Below, piece after piece: positions 18,224 through 29,034 of a DNA stretch of 64,000 nt (position 1 is its first letter; every line of letters begins with the position of its first letter). This DNA is from Azoarcus sp. DN11 (lineage in GTDB: Bacteria > Pseudomonadota > Gammaproteobacteria > Burkholderiales > Rhodocyclaceae), in contig NZ_CP021731.1 in NCBI RefSeq assembly GCF_003628555.1, positions 4,030,001-4,094,000 on the forward strand, read 5' to 3'. The notes below the pieces were generated by a model. It saw nothing but the letters and a program-made list of their open reading frames with translations. It searched no databases and had not been told where the DNA came from. The translations under genes and the position numbers were made by a program.

Positions 18224-18589
18224 ATGCCGATCAAGAAAATTCTCGTGGTCGACGATTCTCCGACCGAGCGTTTCGCCCTGACCGAACTCCTGACCGCCAA
18301 GGGCTACCAGGTCGTCACCGCCGAAAGCGGCGAGGACGCCATCGCGCGCAGCAAGAGCGAGAAGCCCGACCTCATCCTGATGGACGTCGTCATGCCCGGC
18401 ATGAACGGCTACCAGGCCACGCGCACGATTTCGCGCGACGAGGCGACGAGCGGCATCCCGATCATCATGTGCACGAGCAAGAGCCTCGAAACCGATCGCA
18501 TCTGGGGGATGCGCCAGGGCGCGCACGACTACCTGGTCAAGCCCGTCAACCCCGCCGATCTGATCGCCCGCATCCAGGCGCTGGGCTGA
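18224..18589 (+). CDS. pilH: Twitching-motility response regulator PilH
   Basis: 121 residues, a CheY-like receiver. KILVVDDSPTERFALTELL is the PilH-type N-terminus, D54 in LMDVVMPGMNGYQATR is the phosphorylation site, and DYLVKPVNP carries the conserved Lys. PilH is the second Chp-pathway regulator, often acting as a phosphate sink or retraction control. It lies 16 bases after pilG, with CAGGAG as a possible ribosome site. Confidence 0.95.
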   Translation: MPIKKILVVDDSPTERFALTELLTAKGYQVVTAESGEDAIARSKSEKPDLILMDVVMPGMNGYQATRTISRDEATSGIPIIMCTSKSLETDRIWGMRQGAHDYLVKPVNPADLIARIQALG

Positions 18590-18594
18590 GCCCG

Positions 18595-19110
18595 ATGACG
18601 AAGCGACTCAGCCTGCGCGAGTTCCAGGAAGACCTGGTGCGGCGCTTCGCCGAGGCACAGAGCGGCAACCGCCGCGCCCTGCTGGGCGTGCGTGCGGGCC
18701 GCGAGAACTGGCTGGTCAACCTCACCGACAGCGGCGAGATCCTGCCCGTTCCGCCGCTCGCGGCGGTGCCGCTCACGCACGACTGGTTTCGCGGCCTTGC
18801 CAACGTCCGCGGCACGCTGTTCAGCGTTGTCGACTTCTCCGTCTTCCACAACGGTCCGCACACCGTTCCCGGCGGGCCGGCGCGGCTGCTGCTGGTCGGC
18901 GCACGCCACGGCACGAACTGCGCGCTGCTGATCTCGCAGGCCTTGGGATTGCGCAACCCGGACGATTTCCGCACCAACCCGGACGACTCCGCCGACGACC
19001 GGCCGTGGGTCACCGAGCGCATGCTCGACGCCCGCGACGACCCCTGGCTGCGGCTCGACGTCCCGACGCTGCTCGCGCACCGCGGCTTCCTGCAGGCCGG
19101 CCTCGAGTGA
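18595..19110 (+). CDS. pilI: CheW-like adaptor PilI
   Basis: 171 residues with a single CheW domain: LTDSGEILPVPPLAAVPLTHDWFRGLANVRGTLFSVVD is the domain core (read in parts). It should link the receptor PilJ to the kinase ChpA in the type IV pilus chemosensory array. The start lies 5 bases after pilH stops, and pilJ starts 66 bases after its end, consistent with one operon. Confidence 0.93.
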   Translation: MTKRLSLREFQEDLVRRFAEAQSGNRRALLGVRAGRENWLVNLTDSGEILPVPPLAAVPLTHDWFRGLANVRGTLFSVVDFSVFHNGPHTVPGGPARLLLVGARHGTNCALLISQALGLRNPDDFRTNPDDSADDRPWVTERMLDARDDPWLRLDVPTLLAHRGFLQAGLE

Positions 19111-19176
19111 CCGCACGCAGATTCCGTTCATAACCCTTCACGGCAACCCATCATCCGATTTCGCGGAGCACACACC

Positions 19177-21312
19177 ATGGCCCTCAAGCTTCCGACGCTG
19201 AACTTCAAGTTAAAGAAGAAGGCCAACCCGGAACGCGCGCCGGTCGCCACCACGATCATGGAGGCAGCCCCGCCCCGGCGCAGCCCCGAACCGGCGGCAG
19301 CCAGCAGCGGCAAGCAAACGGCCAAGGGCGCGGCCAACCGGTTCGGCACGCTCGCCACGGTCTTCGCACTGGCGTCCATCACCGGTCTCGGCCTGCTCTA
19401 CTACCAGTACCGCCAGTCGGGTAACGCGACGGCCTACATCGCTGCGGCCGGCGACATGGAGACCACCGCGCAGCGCATCGCCAAGGCCGCCCAGCTCGCA
19501 CTGCAGGGCAACGAGCAGGCCTTCGTCGAGCTGCGCGCGGGCACGAACCGCTTCACCAGCCTGCTCGACGCGCTCCTCAACGGGGGCACCGTCGAAGGCC
19601 GCGACCTCCCGCCCGCCCCTGCGAACGTCCAGCCGCAGGTGGAAGCCCTCGCCGGCAAATGGCGCCCCGCCGCCGAGCTCGCGAACCAGCTCATCGCCCA
19701 GGAAAAGAACCTCGTCGTGCTGAACCGCGAGGTCGCCACGATCAACAAGCAGAACGAGACCCTGTTCGATCAGTCCCGCCGGATCGCCCAGCTGCGTGCC
19801 GGCGGCAGTGCCCGCGACATCGCGGCCACCACCAGCGGCATCGTCCTGCCCCAGCGCATCGCGAAGAATGCGAATGCGCTGCTGGTGGCGAACGCGATCG
19901 ACCCGGAGACCGCCTTCGCCCTCGGCAAGGATGCCAAGGCGCTGGGCGACGTGATCAACGAACTGCGCGCGATCACCACCGACGCCGAAGGCCGCCGCCT
20001 CGTGCAGGAATATGCGACGGCGGCGACCGAGACGCTCGACTCCGTCGACGACATCCTGAAGAACATCCAGCCCCTGGTGCAGGCGAAGAAAGCGGGCAGC
20101 GAGATTTTCAGCGCCTCCGAACCCCTGTCGACTGCCGCGCGCGATCTGTCCGCCACGCTTTCGAGCACCACCGGCGGCCTGACGCCGGCCACGCTCGGCA
20201 TCGCCCTTGCCGCCATCGTCGGTCTTCTCGCCCTGAGCCGGATGGCGCAGGTGAACACCCGCGAACTGGCCGCCCGCCAGCAGGAGGCGGAGCAGCACCA
20301 GCGCACCGCCGAAAGCGAGCGCAACATCGCGCAGCAGGCCATCCTGCGCCTGATGAACGAGATGGGCGACCTCGCGGACGGCGACCTGACCGTGCGCACC
20401 ACCGTGTCGGAAGACATCACCGGCGCGATCGCGGACTCGGTCAACTACACCATCGAGGAACTCTCGGTGCTCGTGCGGCGCATCAACGACGCGGCGACGC
20501 GCGTGACGCAGGCGACCGAATCGGCGCAGAAGACGTCCTCCGAACTGCTCGGCGCAACCGAACGCCAGTCGCGCGAGATCGAGGAAGTCGGCGCCACCGT
20601 CGAACAGATGGCCAAGACGATGACGGAGTCGTCCGAACGCGCGCTGCGCTCCGCCCAGGTGGCACGCCGCTCGCTGGAATCCGCCCGCAAGGGTGCCGGC
20701 GCGGTGGAAAACACCATCAAGGGCATGAACGGCATCCGCGAGCAGATCCAGGAAACTTCCAAGCGGATCAAGCGCCTCGGCGAATCCTCGCAGGAGATCG
20801 GCGAAATCGTCGAACTGATTTCCGACATTACCGAACAGACCAACGTGCTGGCGCTCAACGCCGCGATCCAGGCGGCCTCGGCCGGTGAAGCGGGGCGCGG
20901 CTTCACGGTCGTTGCGGAAGAAGTGCAGCGCCTCGCGGAACGCTCCGCCGAGGCGACCAAGCAGATCGCGGCCATCGTGAAGACGATTCAGACCGACACC
21001 AAGGACGCCGTCGGCTCGATGGAGAACGCGACCCGCGACGTGGTCGAAGGCGCCCAGCTGTCCGATGCCGCAGGCCAGGCGCTGGCCGAGATCGGCGAGG
21101 TGTCGACCGAAGCGGCGCGCCTCATCGAACAGATTTCCAGCGACACGCAGCACCAGGCGGCCACGGCGACGCGCGTGGCGGCAACGATGAAGGAGATCCT
21201 CGCGATCACCGAACAGACCGCAACCGGCACGCGCCAGACCGCGGTGTCGGTCGGCCAGCTCGCAGACCTCGCGGTCGAACTGAAGGGCTCGGTCTCGGGC
21301 TTCAAGGTCTGA
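19177..21312 (+). CDS. pilJ: Pilus chemosensory receptor PilJ
   Basis: 711 residues, a methyl-accepting chemotaxis protein. A first membrane helix lies at about 57-77, then a periplasmic PilJ-type sensor of about 260 residues, a second helix near 339-358, a HAMP-like region, and a long cytoplasmic coiled coil. The signalling tip has [15 protein letters not shown]. It feeds surface-contact or ligand signals to PilI and ChpA. A CGGAG ribosome site precedes the ATG. Confidence 0.96.
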   Translation: MALKLPTLNFKLKKKANPERAPVATTIMEAAPPRRSPEPAAASSGKQTAKGAANRFGTLATVFALASITGLGLLYYQYRQSGNATAYIAAAGDMETTAQRIAKAAQLALQGNEQAFVELRAGTNRFTSLLDALLNGGTVEGRDLPPAPANVQPQVEALAGKWRPAAELANQLIAQEKNLVVLNREVATINKQNETLFDQSRRIAQLRAGGSARDIAATTSGIVLPQRIAKNANALLVANAIDPETAFALGKDAKALGDVINELRAITTDAEGRRLVQEYATAATETLDSVDDILKNIQPLVQAKKAGSEIFSASEPLSTAARDLSATLSSTTGGLTPATLGIALAAIVGLLALSRMAQVNTRELAARQQEAEQHQRTAESERNIAQQAILRLMNEMGDLADGDLTVRTTVSEDITGAIADSVNYTIEELSVLVRRINDAATRVTQATESAQKTSSELLGATERQSREIEEVGATVEQMAKTMTESSERALRSAQVARRSLESARKGAGAVENTIKGMNGIREQIQETSKRIKRLGESSQEIGEIVELISDITEQTNVLALNAAIQAASAGEAGRGFTVVAEEVQRLAERSAEATKQIAAIVKTIQTDTKDAVGSMENATRDVVEGAQLSDAAGQALAEIGEVSTEAARLIEQISSDTQHQAATATRVAATMKEILAITEQTATGTRQTAVSVGQLADLAVELKGSVSGFKV

Positions 21313-21340
21313 CGCACGCCTCCTCGCTCGGGAACCGGCC

Positions 21341-24300
21341 ATGACGCACCCCACTGAACTCGATCTGGGCCCGCTCACGTGGGTCAAGAACGAAATCGAC
21401 CTCGCCCTCGCGCGGGCCGACGAAGCGCTCGAACAGGCACTTTCCGCGACCGACGCAGCCGGCCGCGTGCAGTTCGCGCAGACCCACCTGCACCAGGTGC
21501 GCGGCGCCCTCTCGATCGTCGGGCTGGACGGGCTCACGCAGTTCGCCTCGGCGCTCGACCTGTCGCTGGGCGCCTTCGCCCGCGGCGAGCGCCCCCTCGA
21601 TGCGGACACCGTCGCGCTCGCGCGACGCGCGCTCGCCACGATGGGCAACTACCTCGAAGAGCTCGTGCATGGCACGCCCGACCAGCCGCTGCGCCTGCTG
21701 CCGCTGTACCGGGAAATCGCCGCTCTCCGCAGCGCCGATCCCGTCTCGCCGGCGGAACTGTTCTTCCCCGATCTCACGCAACGCCCGCCGCGCCGCCACA
21801 TCGCGAACAGCACGCTTGCCGGCGAAGCCCGCCAGGCACAGCTGCGCGCGCAACGGTCGCTTTTTCAGCGCGGCCTACTCCAGTGGCTGCGCACGCCCGC
21901 GGATGCGGCCGGCCCGTCGGCCATGCTGGACGCGGTCAAGGGCATCGAGGTCCTGCATACCGGCACCCCGGTCACCAACCTGTGGTACGCGGCGCAGGCC
22001 TTTCTCGAAGCCCTGGCCGGCGGCGATCTTCAGCCCCAGCCCGAAGTCAAGCGCCTGTGCTCGCAACTCGACGCCCAGCTCAAGCGCCTGGCTGACCAGC
22101 CGGCCGCCGTGCCCGACCGCTTCGTCCGCGAACTGCTGTACTGGGTTGCGCAGGCCCCCGTGCGCACGGCCCAGCAACAGGCCGTGCGCGACACCTGGCA
22201 CCCGGCGACGCTGATTCCCGAGGCCGGCTCGACTGTCAGCGTCACGCCGCTCGCCCCGCTGCTCAAGGCGCTGCAGGGTTCGATGGCCGCCACCAAGCAG
22301 GCCTGGGACGAATTCTCGGAAGGCCATGCGGCCGCCCTGCCGCGCTTCGCGAGCAGCCTCGCCGACCTCGCGGCCCAGGCGCCGCAGCTCGGTCGGCCCA
22401 CGCTCGACCGCCTGCTCAAGACCCTCATCGACTTCGTCCGCTGGCTGCGCAAGGATCCGCTGCAGAACAACGAAAAGGTCGCCATCGAGGTTGCCACGGC
22501 GCTGCTGCTTGCCGAAGGGGCGCTCGACCGCGTGGTGCCGGACGCCGGCTTCTCGACCCAGGTCGCCGATACCGTCGGCCGCCTCGGTGCCGTCGCCCGC
22601 GGCGAAGCGGTCGAACCCGCGGAACATTCACCAACGGTCGAGACGGCGCGGCGCCTGCAGGAGCGCGAGGCGGTCGGCCAGTTGGCCCGCGAAATCCTGT
22701 CGAGCCTCGCGCAGGTCGAGCAGATCCTCGACGATTTCTTCCGCAACCAGCAAAAGCGTGCCCCGCTCGCGAACCTCGCGACGCCGCTCAAGCAGGTCGA
22801 AGGCGCACTGACGCTGATCGGCGATCCCGACGCGATCGCCCTCGTGCATGGCGCGGCAGCGGCCGTCGCCGAACTCGCCGCGACCGACGCCGAGCCCGCC
22901 GCGGGCCAGTTCGAGGGACTCGCGCAGCGCCTGTCGGCCCTCGGTTTCTACGTCCAGGCCCTGCAGCACGGCCCCGCGACCCTGCAGAGCTTCCTCCACC
23001 CCGGAGCACGGCCGGCGCCGGCGGTCGGCGAGGCGCCGGCCCTCACGATCGAGCTGCCGCGCTTTGCCGACGAGACTCCGTCTGCCCCGAAGGCGGCCGT
23101 CCCTGAGGCCCAGGCCGTAGCACCCGCAGCGCCTGCCCGGGAGGAGGCCGTTGCGCCACCGGCAGCGGCCTTCGAGGCCCTGGCGCCCGAAGCGCCTGCG
23201 CCCGAGGAGCAGCCCGTCGAGGCCGCCGCACCGGCCGGGGACGCCGCAACCGATCGCGGCGTCCAGCCCGCGCTCGAACCGGTCGAACCGCCCGCACCGG
23301 AAATCGGAATCGACTTCGCCCCGCTCGAGCTGGCGCCCGCCGTACCGGCGGCGGCCCTTGAGACGCCTTCCCCTGTTTCGACCCCTGTCCCCAGTGCAGC
23401 GGACATCGACGCGGAACTTCTCGAGATCTTCATCGAGGAGGCGCACGAAGTCCTCGCCAGCATCGCCGAACAGCTCGAACTGTCGCGCACCGCGCCGGGC
23501 GATGCGGAACACCTGACGTCGATCCGGCGCGGGTTCCATACACTCAAGGGCAGCGGCCGCATGGTCGGCCTGCGGGACTTCGGCGAAGCTGCGTGGGGAC
23601 TGGAGCAGACCCTCAATCGCTGGCTGCAGCTCGAGTGGACGCCCACCCCGGCCCTCCACCACCTCATCGGCGACGCCTGCCAGACTTTCTCCGAATGGGC
23701 TTCGGAACTCGAGGCCGGCGGCAACCAGGCGCGCGAGGTGTCCGCCCTGATGGCGGAGGCCGAGCGCCTGCGCAGCAGCGACGCACCGATCAGCGAACCG
23801 GCGCCGCTGGCCGCCCCGGCCGCGGAGGCTGCGGCACCGGAGGGCGACGCAGCCGACCTCCCGTTCGCAGCGCTCGAACTGGCCGAGAGCGGCGAAATCC
23901 TGCCGGTCGGGGCACCGCCGGCCCCCGCCGAAGAGCCGCTCGAAGAAGTCATCGAGCTCTCGGGCCTGGACGAAGACATCCCGCTCACCGCGCAGGAGCC
24001 GGACGACGGTATCGAGTTCCCCGGCACGGACAAGTACGTACCGGAAACCATTCCGTTCCAGCCGCTCGTCGCCGCCGGGGCCACTGACGCAATCGCGCTG
24101 CCGGACGAAGCCATCGCAGCGACCGACGCGAGGCCGCTCGACGGCGGCGCAGAGTGGCTTGTCGAGCAGGAGGCACCGCTCGAGCCGCTCGAAGAGGAAA
24201 CGATCGAGCTCGGCGAACTCGAGGAAGAAGTCTCGGCCACCGAGATCGGCGGCGAACTGGAGTTCCCGATCGACGTGCCGGAAGACGTTCCGACCGCGCC

Positions 24301-27300
24301 AGCCGCCGGCCTCGAGGAAGTGCCCGCGCTCGAAGCCGTGTCGGAAGCGGGCCTCGCAGGCACCTTCGGGAAGTCGCTCGATCTGGACGAATCCAGCGCG
24401 TTCGAACGGACCGAAGGACTCGCGCTGCCCATCGAATTCGGCAAGGAGGCGGAATTCGGCGAAGCCGCCGGCGTCGAGGAGGAGATCGAGCTCGAGGAGA
24501 TCATCGAGCTCGAACCGCTCGCTCCGGCGGCGGACGAGGCCGATGCGGAAGAAGCGCTCGAACTGGAGGAGGTGGCGCTCATCGAGGAACCCCTGGCTGC
24601 CGAAGCCCTCGCGCCGGACGTGACGCCGGCGGAACCGCCCCTCCCTGCACAGGCACCCGCCGAGGCGGAAGAGGCCACGGTCGACCTCGAGGAAATCGAA
24701 ACGCCGGTGGAGCGCGACACCATATACGTGGGCGACAACGAAATCAGCCGCCCGCTCTACGACCTCTATCTCGGTGAAGCGCGACATCACCTGGGCACCC
24801 TGCGGGGCGAACTCGGCCGCCTCGCCGCCAACCCGACCCTGATCCCCGCGGAATCCGCATTGCGTGCCGCGCACACGCTCGCAGGCATCTCCGGCACCAC
24901 GCGCCTGACGAGCGTGCAGGTCCTCGCCCGCGGGCTGGAACACGCGATCGAGCGCCTGCGCGAGGGCGACCACCCGCCGACCGCCGAACAATCCGCGGTG
25001 CTGAAGAGCTCCAACGACACGCTCGAGGCCATGGTCGCCCAGATCGCGTCGCGACAGCTGCCGCTGGAAGTTCCCGAACTCGTCGAGCAACTGGACGGCA
25101 TCGGCCGCACGCTGATCTCGCTCGACGCGGGCATCGAACCCGAAGGACAGGCGCTCGAGGAGACGGCACCGGCACAGGCGCCAGCCGCCGTGGAAGCCGG
25201 CGCCGCGCGACCCGCGGCGGTCACCGACGAGCTCGACGAGCAGCTCCTGCCCGTATTCCTCGAGGAAGGCGCAGAGCTCCTCGCCGAGCTTCACGCGTCC
25301 CTGCGCCGCTGGAGCGGCGGCGACGCCTCGGCCGATCATGCGAAGGCGACGGCACGTCTGCTGCACACGCTGAAGGGCAGCGCCCGCATGGCCGGCGCGA
25401 TGAACCTCGGCGAGCATGTGCACCAACTCGAATCGCAGCTCGAGGCAGGACGCGAAGCCGGTCGGGACGCCGCAGCGCTGATCGACGAACTGGTCGGCGG
25501 CCTCGACAGCACCGAGCAGATGATGAAGGCGCTCGCCGACGGCCCGGCGTCCGCGACCGAGGGCGCAGGCACCGAAGTGGCGGTGTCCGTCGCGGCCCCG
25601 GAAGGCGAACCGGCAGAAGCCGAGAACAGCGCAACCGCCACCCTGCGGGTGCGCGCCGGCACGATCGACCGCTTCGTGAACGAGGCCGGTGAAATCGGCA
25701 TCGCACGCACCCGCATCGCCGGCGAGCTGCGCACGCTGCGCCGCTCGCTGCTGGACCTCACCGAAAACGTCATCCGCCTGCGCAACCAGCTGCGCGAGGT
25801 GGAGATCCAGGCCGACGTGCAGATGCAGTCGCGCATCGCCCACACCGGCACGAGCGAAGGCGACTTCGATCCGCTGGAGATGGACCGCTACACGCGCCTG
25901 CAGGAACTCACCCGGATGATGGCCGAGAGCGTCGGCGACGTCACGACGGTGCAGCAGAGCCTGCTGCGCAACCTCGACGGCGCCGAACTTGCGCTGAACA
26001 GCCAGGCCCGGCTGTCGCGCGACCTGCAGCAGGCGCTGATGCAGGTGCGCATGGTGCCCTTCGACAGTCTCGCCGACCGCCTTTACCGCGTCACGCGCCA
26101 GACCGCGAAGGATCTCGGCAAGCGCGCGAACCTGGATCTGCGCGGCGGGCGCATCGAGATCGACCGCAGCGTGCTGGAACATATCACCGCGCCGCTCGAA
26201 CACCTGCTGCGCAACGCCATCGCACACGGCATCGAAGGCCCCGAGGCGCGCCGCGCCGCCGGCAAGAACGAGATCGGCCAGATCACGCTCGGCGTCAGCC
26301 AGGAAGGCAACGAAATCGCGATCAGCCTCACCGACGACGGCGGCGGACTCGATTACGACCGCATCGCCGAGCGCGCCCGCGCCAACGGCCTGCTCGGTCC
26401 GGACGAGATCGCCGACGAGCGCCGCCTCACCAACCTCATCTTCCTGCCGGGCTTCTCGACCGCGAGCAACGTGTCGACCGTGTCGGGGCGCGGCGTCGGC
26501 ATGGACGTCGTGAAATCCGAGACCGCCGCCGTCGGCGGACGCATCGACATCCGCGCGACCCGCGGGGCGGGCACTGAATTCCGCATCTACCTGCCGCTCA
26601 CGCTGGCGGTGACGCAGGCGCTGCTCGTCAGCGCCGCCGGCCGCACCTTCGCGATCCCGTCCAGCATGGTCGCCCAGGTGATGGAACTGAAGGCCGGCGC
26701 GCTGCAGGAGCTGCGCGCCGCCGGCGGCGCCGACTGGCAGGACATGCACTTCACCTATCGCTACCTGCCGCGCCTGCTCGGGGATGCGACCAGCCAGCCG
26801 GAGGAGCAGCGCTTCAACTGGGTGTTGCTGCTGCGCGCCGGCGCCCAGACGCTCGCGCTGCACGTCGATGCGCTGCGCGGCAACCAGGAAATCGTCGTCA
26901 AGAACGCCGGCCCGCAGCTCGCGCGCGTCGTCGGCATCTCGGGCGCAACGGTGCTCGGCGACGGCGAGATCGTGCTGATCCTGAACCCCGTCGCGCTCGC
27001 CAGCCGCGGTCTCGCCGAGACGGCGGAAGGGGCGGGAGCGGCAGCCCCCGTGGAGGCGCAGGCACCGGCGGCACAGCCGACCGTGATGGTGGTCGACGAT
27101 TCGCTGACCGTGCGCAAGATCACCGGCCGCCTGCTCGAACGCGAAGGCTACCGAGTGATCACGGCGAAGGACGGCGTCGACGCGCTGGAACGGCTGATCG
27201 AGTCGGTGCCCGACGTGATCCTGTCGGACATCGAGATGCCACGCATGGACGGCTTCGACCTGCTGCGCAACATCCGCGCCGATGCGCGCACGCGCGACGT

Positions 27301-27454
27301 GCCGGTGATCATGATCACCTCGCGCCTCGCGGACAAGCATCGCCAGTTCGCCGAGAAGATCGGCGCCAACGAGTATCTCGGCAAGCCTTACGAGGAAGGC
27401 GAGCTGCTGGCGCTGCTGCAGCACTACACCGCGAAAACACCCGCAGCGGTCTGA
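21341..27454 (+). CDS. chpA: ChpA/PilL giant hybrid CheA-type histidine kinase
   Basis: 2037 residues. Candidate phospho-transfer His residues are H51 (degenerate), H733, H1178 and H1342, the last three in HTLKGS-like Hpt motifs. A Glu-rich linker fills about 880-1140. After about 1430 come a dimerisation region, a CheA ATPase (HLLRNAIAHGIEGPEARR; GRGVGMDVVKSE), a CheW-like domain, and a receiver with D1963 in LSDIEMPRMDGFD. The kinase phosphorylates PilG and PilH to govern pilus retraction and surface responses. Pseudomonas ChpA has more Hpt modules, so this version is smaller. A 24-base palindrome follows the stop. Confidence 0.95.
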   Translation: MTHPTELDLGPLTWVKNEIDLALARADEALEQALSATDAAGRVQFAQTHLHQVRGALSIVGLDGLTQFASALDLSLGAFARGERPLDADTVALARRALATMGNYLEELVHGTPDQPLRLLPLYREIAALRSADPVSPAELFFPDLTQRPPRRHIANSTLAGEARQAQLRAQRSLFQRGLLQWLRTPADAAGPSAMLDAVKGIEVLHTGTPVTNLWYAAQAFLEALAGGDLQPQPEVKRLCSQLDAQLKRLADQPAAVPDRFVRELLYWVAQAPVRTAQQQAVRDTWHPATLIPEAGSTVSVTPLAPLLKALQGSMAATKQAWDEFSEGHAAALPRFASSLADLAAQAPQLGRPTLDRLLKTLIDFVRWLRKDPLQNNEKVAIEVATALLLAEGALDRVVPDAGFSTQVADTVGRLGAVARGEAVEPAEHSPTVETARRLQEREAVGQLAREILSSLAQVEQILDDFFRNQQKRAPLANLATPLKQVEGALTLIGDPDAIALVHGAAAAVAELAATDAEPAAGQFEGLAQRLSALGFYVQALQHGPATLQSFLHPGARPAPAVGEAPALTIELPRFADETPSAPKAAVPEAQAVAPAAPAREEAVAPPAAAFEALAPEAPAPEEQPVEAAAPAGDAATDRGVQPALEPVEPPAPEIGIDFAPLELAPAVPAAALETPSPVSTPVPSAADIDAELLEIFIEEAHEVLASIAEQLELSRTAPGDAEHLTSIRRGFHTLKGSGRMVGLRDFGEAAWGLEQTLNRWLQLEWTPTPALHHLIGDACQTFSEWASELEAGGNQAREVSALMAEAERLRSSDAPISEPAPLAAPAAEAAAPEGDAADLPFAALELAESGEILPVGAPPAPAEEPLEEVIELSGLDEDIPLTAQEPDDGIEFPGTDKYVPETIPFQPLVAAGATDAIALPDEAIAATDARPLDGGAEWLVEQEAPLEPLEEETIELGELEEEVSATEIGGELEFPIDVPEDVPTAPAAGLEEVPALEAVSEAGLAGTFGKSLDLDESSAFERTEGLALPIEFGKEAEFGEAAGVEEEIELEEIIELEPLAPAADEADAEEALELEEVALIEEPLAAEALAPDVTPAEPPLPAQAPAEAEEATVDLEEIETPVERDTIYVGDNEISRPLYDLYLGEARHHLGTLRGELGRLAANPTLIPAESALRAAHTLAGISGTTRLTSVQVLARGLEHAIERLREGDHPPTAEQSAVLKSSNDTLEAMVAQIASRQLPLEVPELVEQLDGIGRTLISLDAGIEPEGQALEETAPAQAPAAVEAGAARPAAVTDELDEQLLPVFLEEGAELLAELHASLRRWSGGDASADHAKATARLLHTLKGSARMAGAMNLGEHVHQLESQLEAGREAGRDAAALIDELVGGLDSTEQMMKALADGPASATEGAGTEVAVSVAAPEGEPAEAENSATATLRVRAGTIDRFVNEAGEIGIARTRIAGELRTLRRSLLDLTENVIRLRNQLREVEIQADVQMQSRIAHTGTSEGDFDPLEMDRYTRLQELTRMMAESVGDVTTVQQSLLRNLDGAELALNSQARLSRDLQQALMQVRMVPFDSLADRLYRVTRQTAKDLGKRANLDLRGGRIEIDRSVLEHITAPLEHLLRNAIAHGIEGPEARRAAGKNEIGQITLGVSQEGNEIAISLTDDGGGLDYDRIAERARANGLLGPDEIADERRLTNLIFLPGFSTASNVSTVSGRGVGMDVVKSETAAVGGRIDIRATRGAGTEFRIYLPLTLAVTQALLVSAAGRTFAIPSSMVAQVMELKAGALQELRAAGGADWQDMHFTYRYLPRLLGDATSQPEEQRFNWVLLLRAGAQTLALHVDALRGNQEIVVKNAGPQLARVVGISGATVLGDGEIVLILNPVALASRGLAETAEGAGAAAPVEAQAPAAQPTVMVVDDSLTVRKITGRLLEREGYRVITAKDGVDALERLIESVPDVILSDIEMPRMDGFDLLRNIRADARTRDVPVIMITSRLADKHRQFAEKIGANEYLGKPYEEGELLALLQHYTAKTPAAV

Positions 27455-27469
27455 CGCACCCGGGACGAA

Positions 27470-27493
27470 GCCCGGCGCCGCGCGGCGCCGGGC
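27470..27493. terminator. Palindromic hairpin between chpA and the photolyase gene
   Basis: A perfect 11-bp inverted repeat (GCCCGGCGCCG/CGGCGCCGGGC) with only CG between the arms lies 16 bases after chpA and directly beside the convergent photolyase stop. No T-tract follows, so it is a GC-rich stem that may halt transcription from both sides. Confidence 0.5.
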
Positions 27494-27495
27494 TC

Positions 27496-28936
27496 TCAGG
27501 CTCGTACCACGGCGAAGCGCGCGAGCGTCCGTGCGCGCGCCGCGGCGTGGTCGACGACTGGTGCCGGATAATCCCGGCCGATGCGCGCGCCCGCTGCCGC
27601 CTGCTCGGCCGCCCCCATCTGCCACGGCGCATGGATGTATCGGTCCGGCACGCGCGCGAGCTCCGGCACGTAGCGCCGGATGAAGCGCCCCTCCGGATCG
27701 AAACGCGCCGACTGTGTCACCGGATTGAAGATGCGGAAATAGGGCTGCGCGTCGCAGCCCGTCGACGCGGCCCACTGCCATCCCCCGTTGTTCGCCGCGA
27801 GGTCGTAATCGATCAGGTGGTCGGCAAAGTGGCGCTCGCCGCGCCGCCAGTCGATTCCCAGATCCTTGGTCAGGAAGGACGCGACGACCATGCGCAGCCG
27901 GTTGTGCATGTAGCCCGTCGTGGCGAGCTGACGCATCGCAGCGTCGACCAGCGGATACCCCGTGCGCCCCTCGCACCACGCCGCAAACAGTTCCGGCGCC
28001 GCGTCCCACACGAGGCGCTCGTACTCCGGCCGGAAGCATTCCGTCACCACACGCGGGTGATGCGCCAGGATCATGTGGTAGAAGTCGCGCCATACCAGCT
28101 CGCCGAGCCAGCTCTGCGCCCCGGCCCCGCCGTCGGCGTGTGCGAACGCCGCCAGTTCGCGGATCGACACCGTACCGAAGCGCAAGTGCGCGGACAGATA
28201 GGAGCCCCCCCTTCACGGCCGGGTAGTCGCGCGTGTCGCGGTAGCGCCCGATGCGGCCGGCGAAATCCTCGAACAGGGCCCGTCCGCCGGACATGCCCGT
28301 GGGCAGACGCAGTTCGGCGAGGTTCGTCGCGGTGAAGCCCAGCTCGTCGAGGCCCGGCACGCGCTCGCCGTCCGCCTTCGGCACCAGCCGCGCGGCGTAG
28401 CGCTCCACCGGATAGGCCTGCACGTAGAAGCCGTCGAGCTTCTTCAGCCACGCGTTCCGGTACGGCGTGAATACGCTGTACGGGTGCCCGCCCTGCGCCA
28501 GGATCTCGTCGCGCTCGAAGATCACCTGATCCTTGAAATCCTCGAAGCCGATCCCCGCGGCGGCGAGCCGCCCGGCCACCCGCCGGTCGCGCGCGATCGC
28601 AGCCGGCTCGTAGTCGCGATTCGCGAGTACCGCCGTCACCCCGAGCTGCGCGGCCAGGGCCGGAATCTCCTCGTCGGCCCGCCCGTGCCGCACGACGATG
28701 CCCGCCCCGCCCCCGCCTGCACGGCGCGACACCCCATCGAGCGCCACATCCAGCTCCTGCAGGCTGCACCAGATGAACTCGACGCGCCGGTCGCTGCGGC
28801 TGGGCAAGGCGTCCAGTATCTCCGCATCGAAGACGAACGCACAATGCACGCGCGCGAAGCGGCGCAGCGCGTGATACAGCGCCGCGTGATCGAAACTGCG
28901 CAGGTCGCGGCGGAACCAGACGAGGGCGGACGGCAT
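27496..28936 (-). pseudogene. phr: Deoxyribodipyrimidine photolyase, split by a +1 frameshift
   Basis: Two frames together give a class I photolyase of about 480 residues. The N-terminal frame starts near 28936 with LVWFRRDLR and holds the antenna domain. The C-terminal frame ends at 27496 with FAD-site motifs [23 protein letters not shown] and [11 protein letters not shown]. They meet at a run of seven G on the minus strand (plus-strand C-run at about 28205-28211). Removing one G joins them as [19 protein letters not shown]. It would repair UV dimers with blue light. Either the gene is inactive here, it switches by slippage, or the base is a sequencing error. Confidence 0.85.
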
Positions 28937-29034
28937 CCAGGGGGAAAGCGGCGAAAGCGGAAGGATGCATTCTGACGCAACCATGCCGCGCAGGTTCCTG
29001 CGCCTTGCTCCGCGCGAAAGGCTAAAATGCAGCC

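Noticed and set aside
22628..28984. A 2118-codon open frame on the minus strand opposite chpA
   Set aside because: It is a shadow of the high-GC chpA gene. Only its first part (from about 28936 to 28210) is real and belongs to the photolyase; the rest has no family features.
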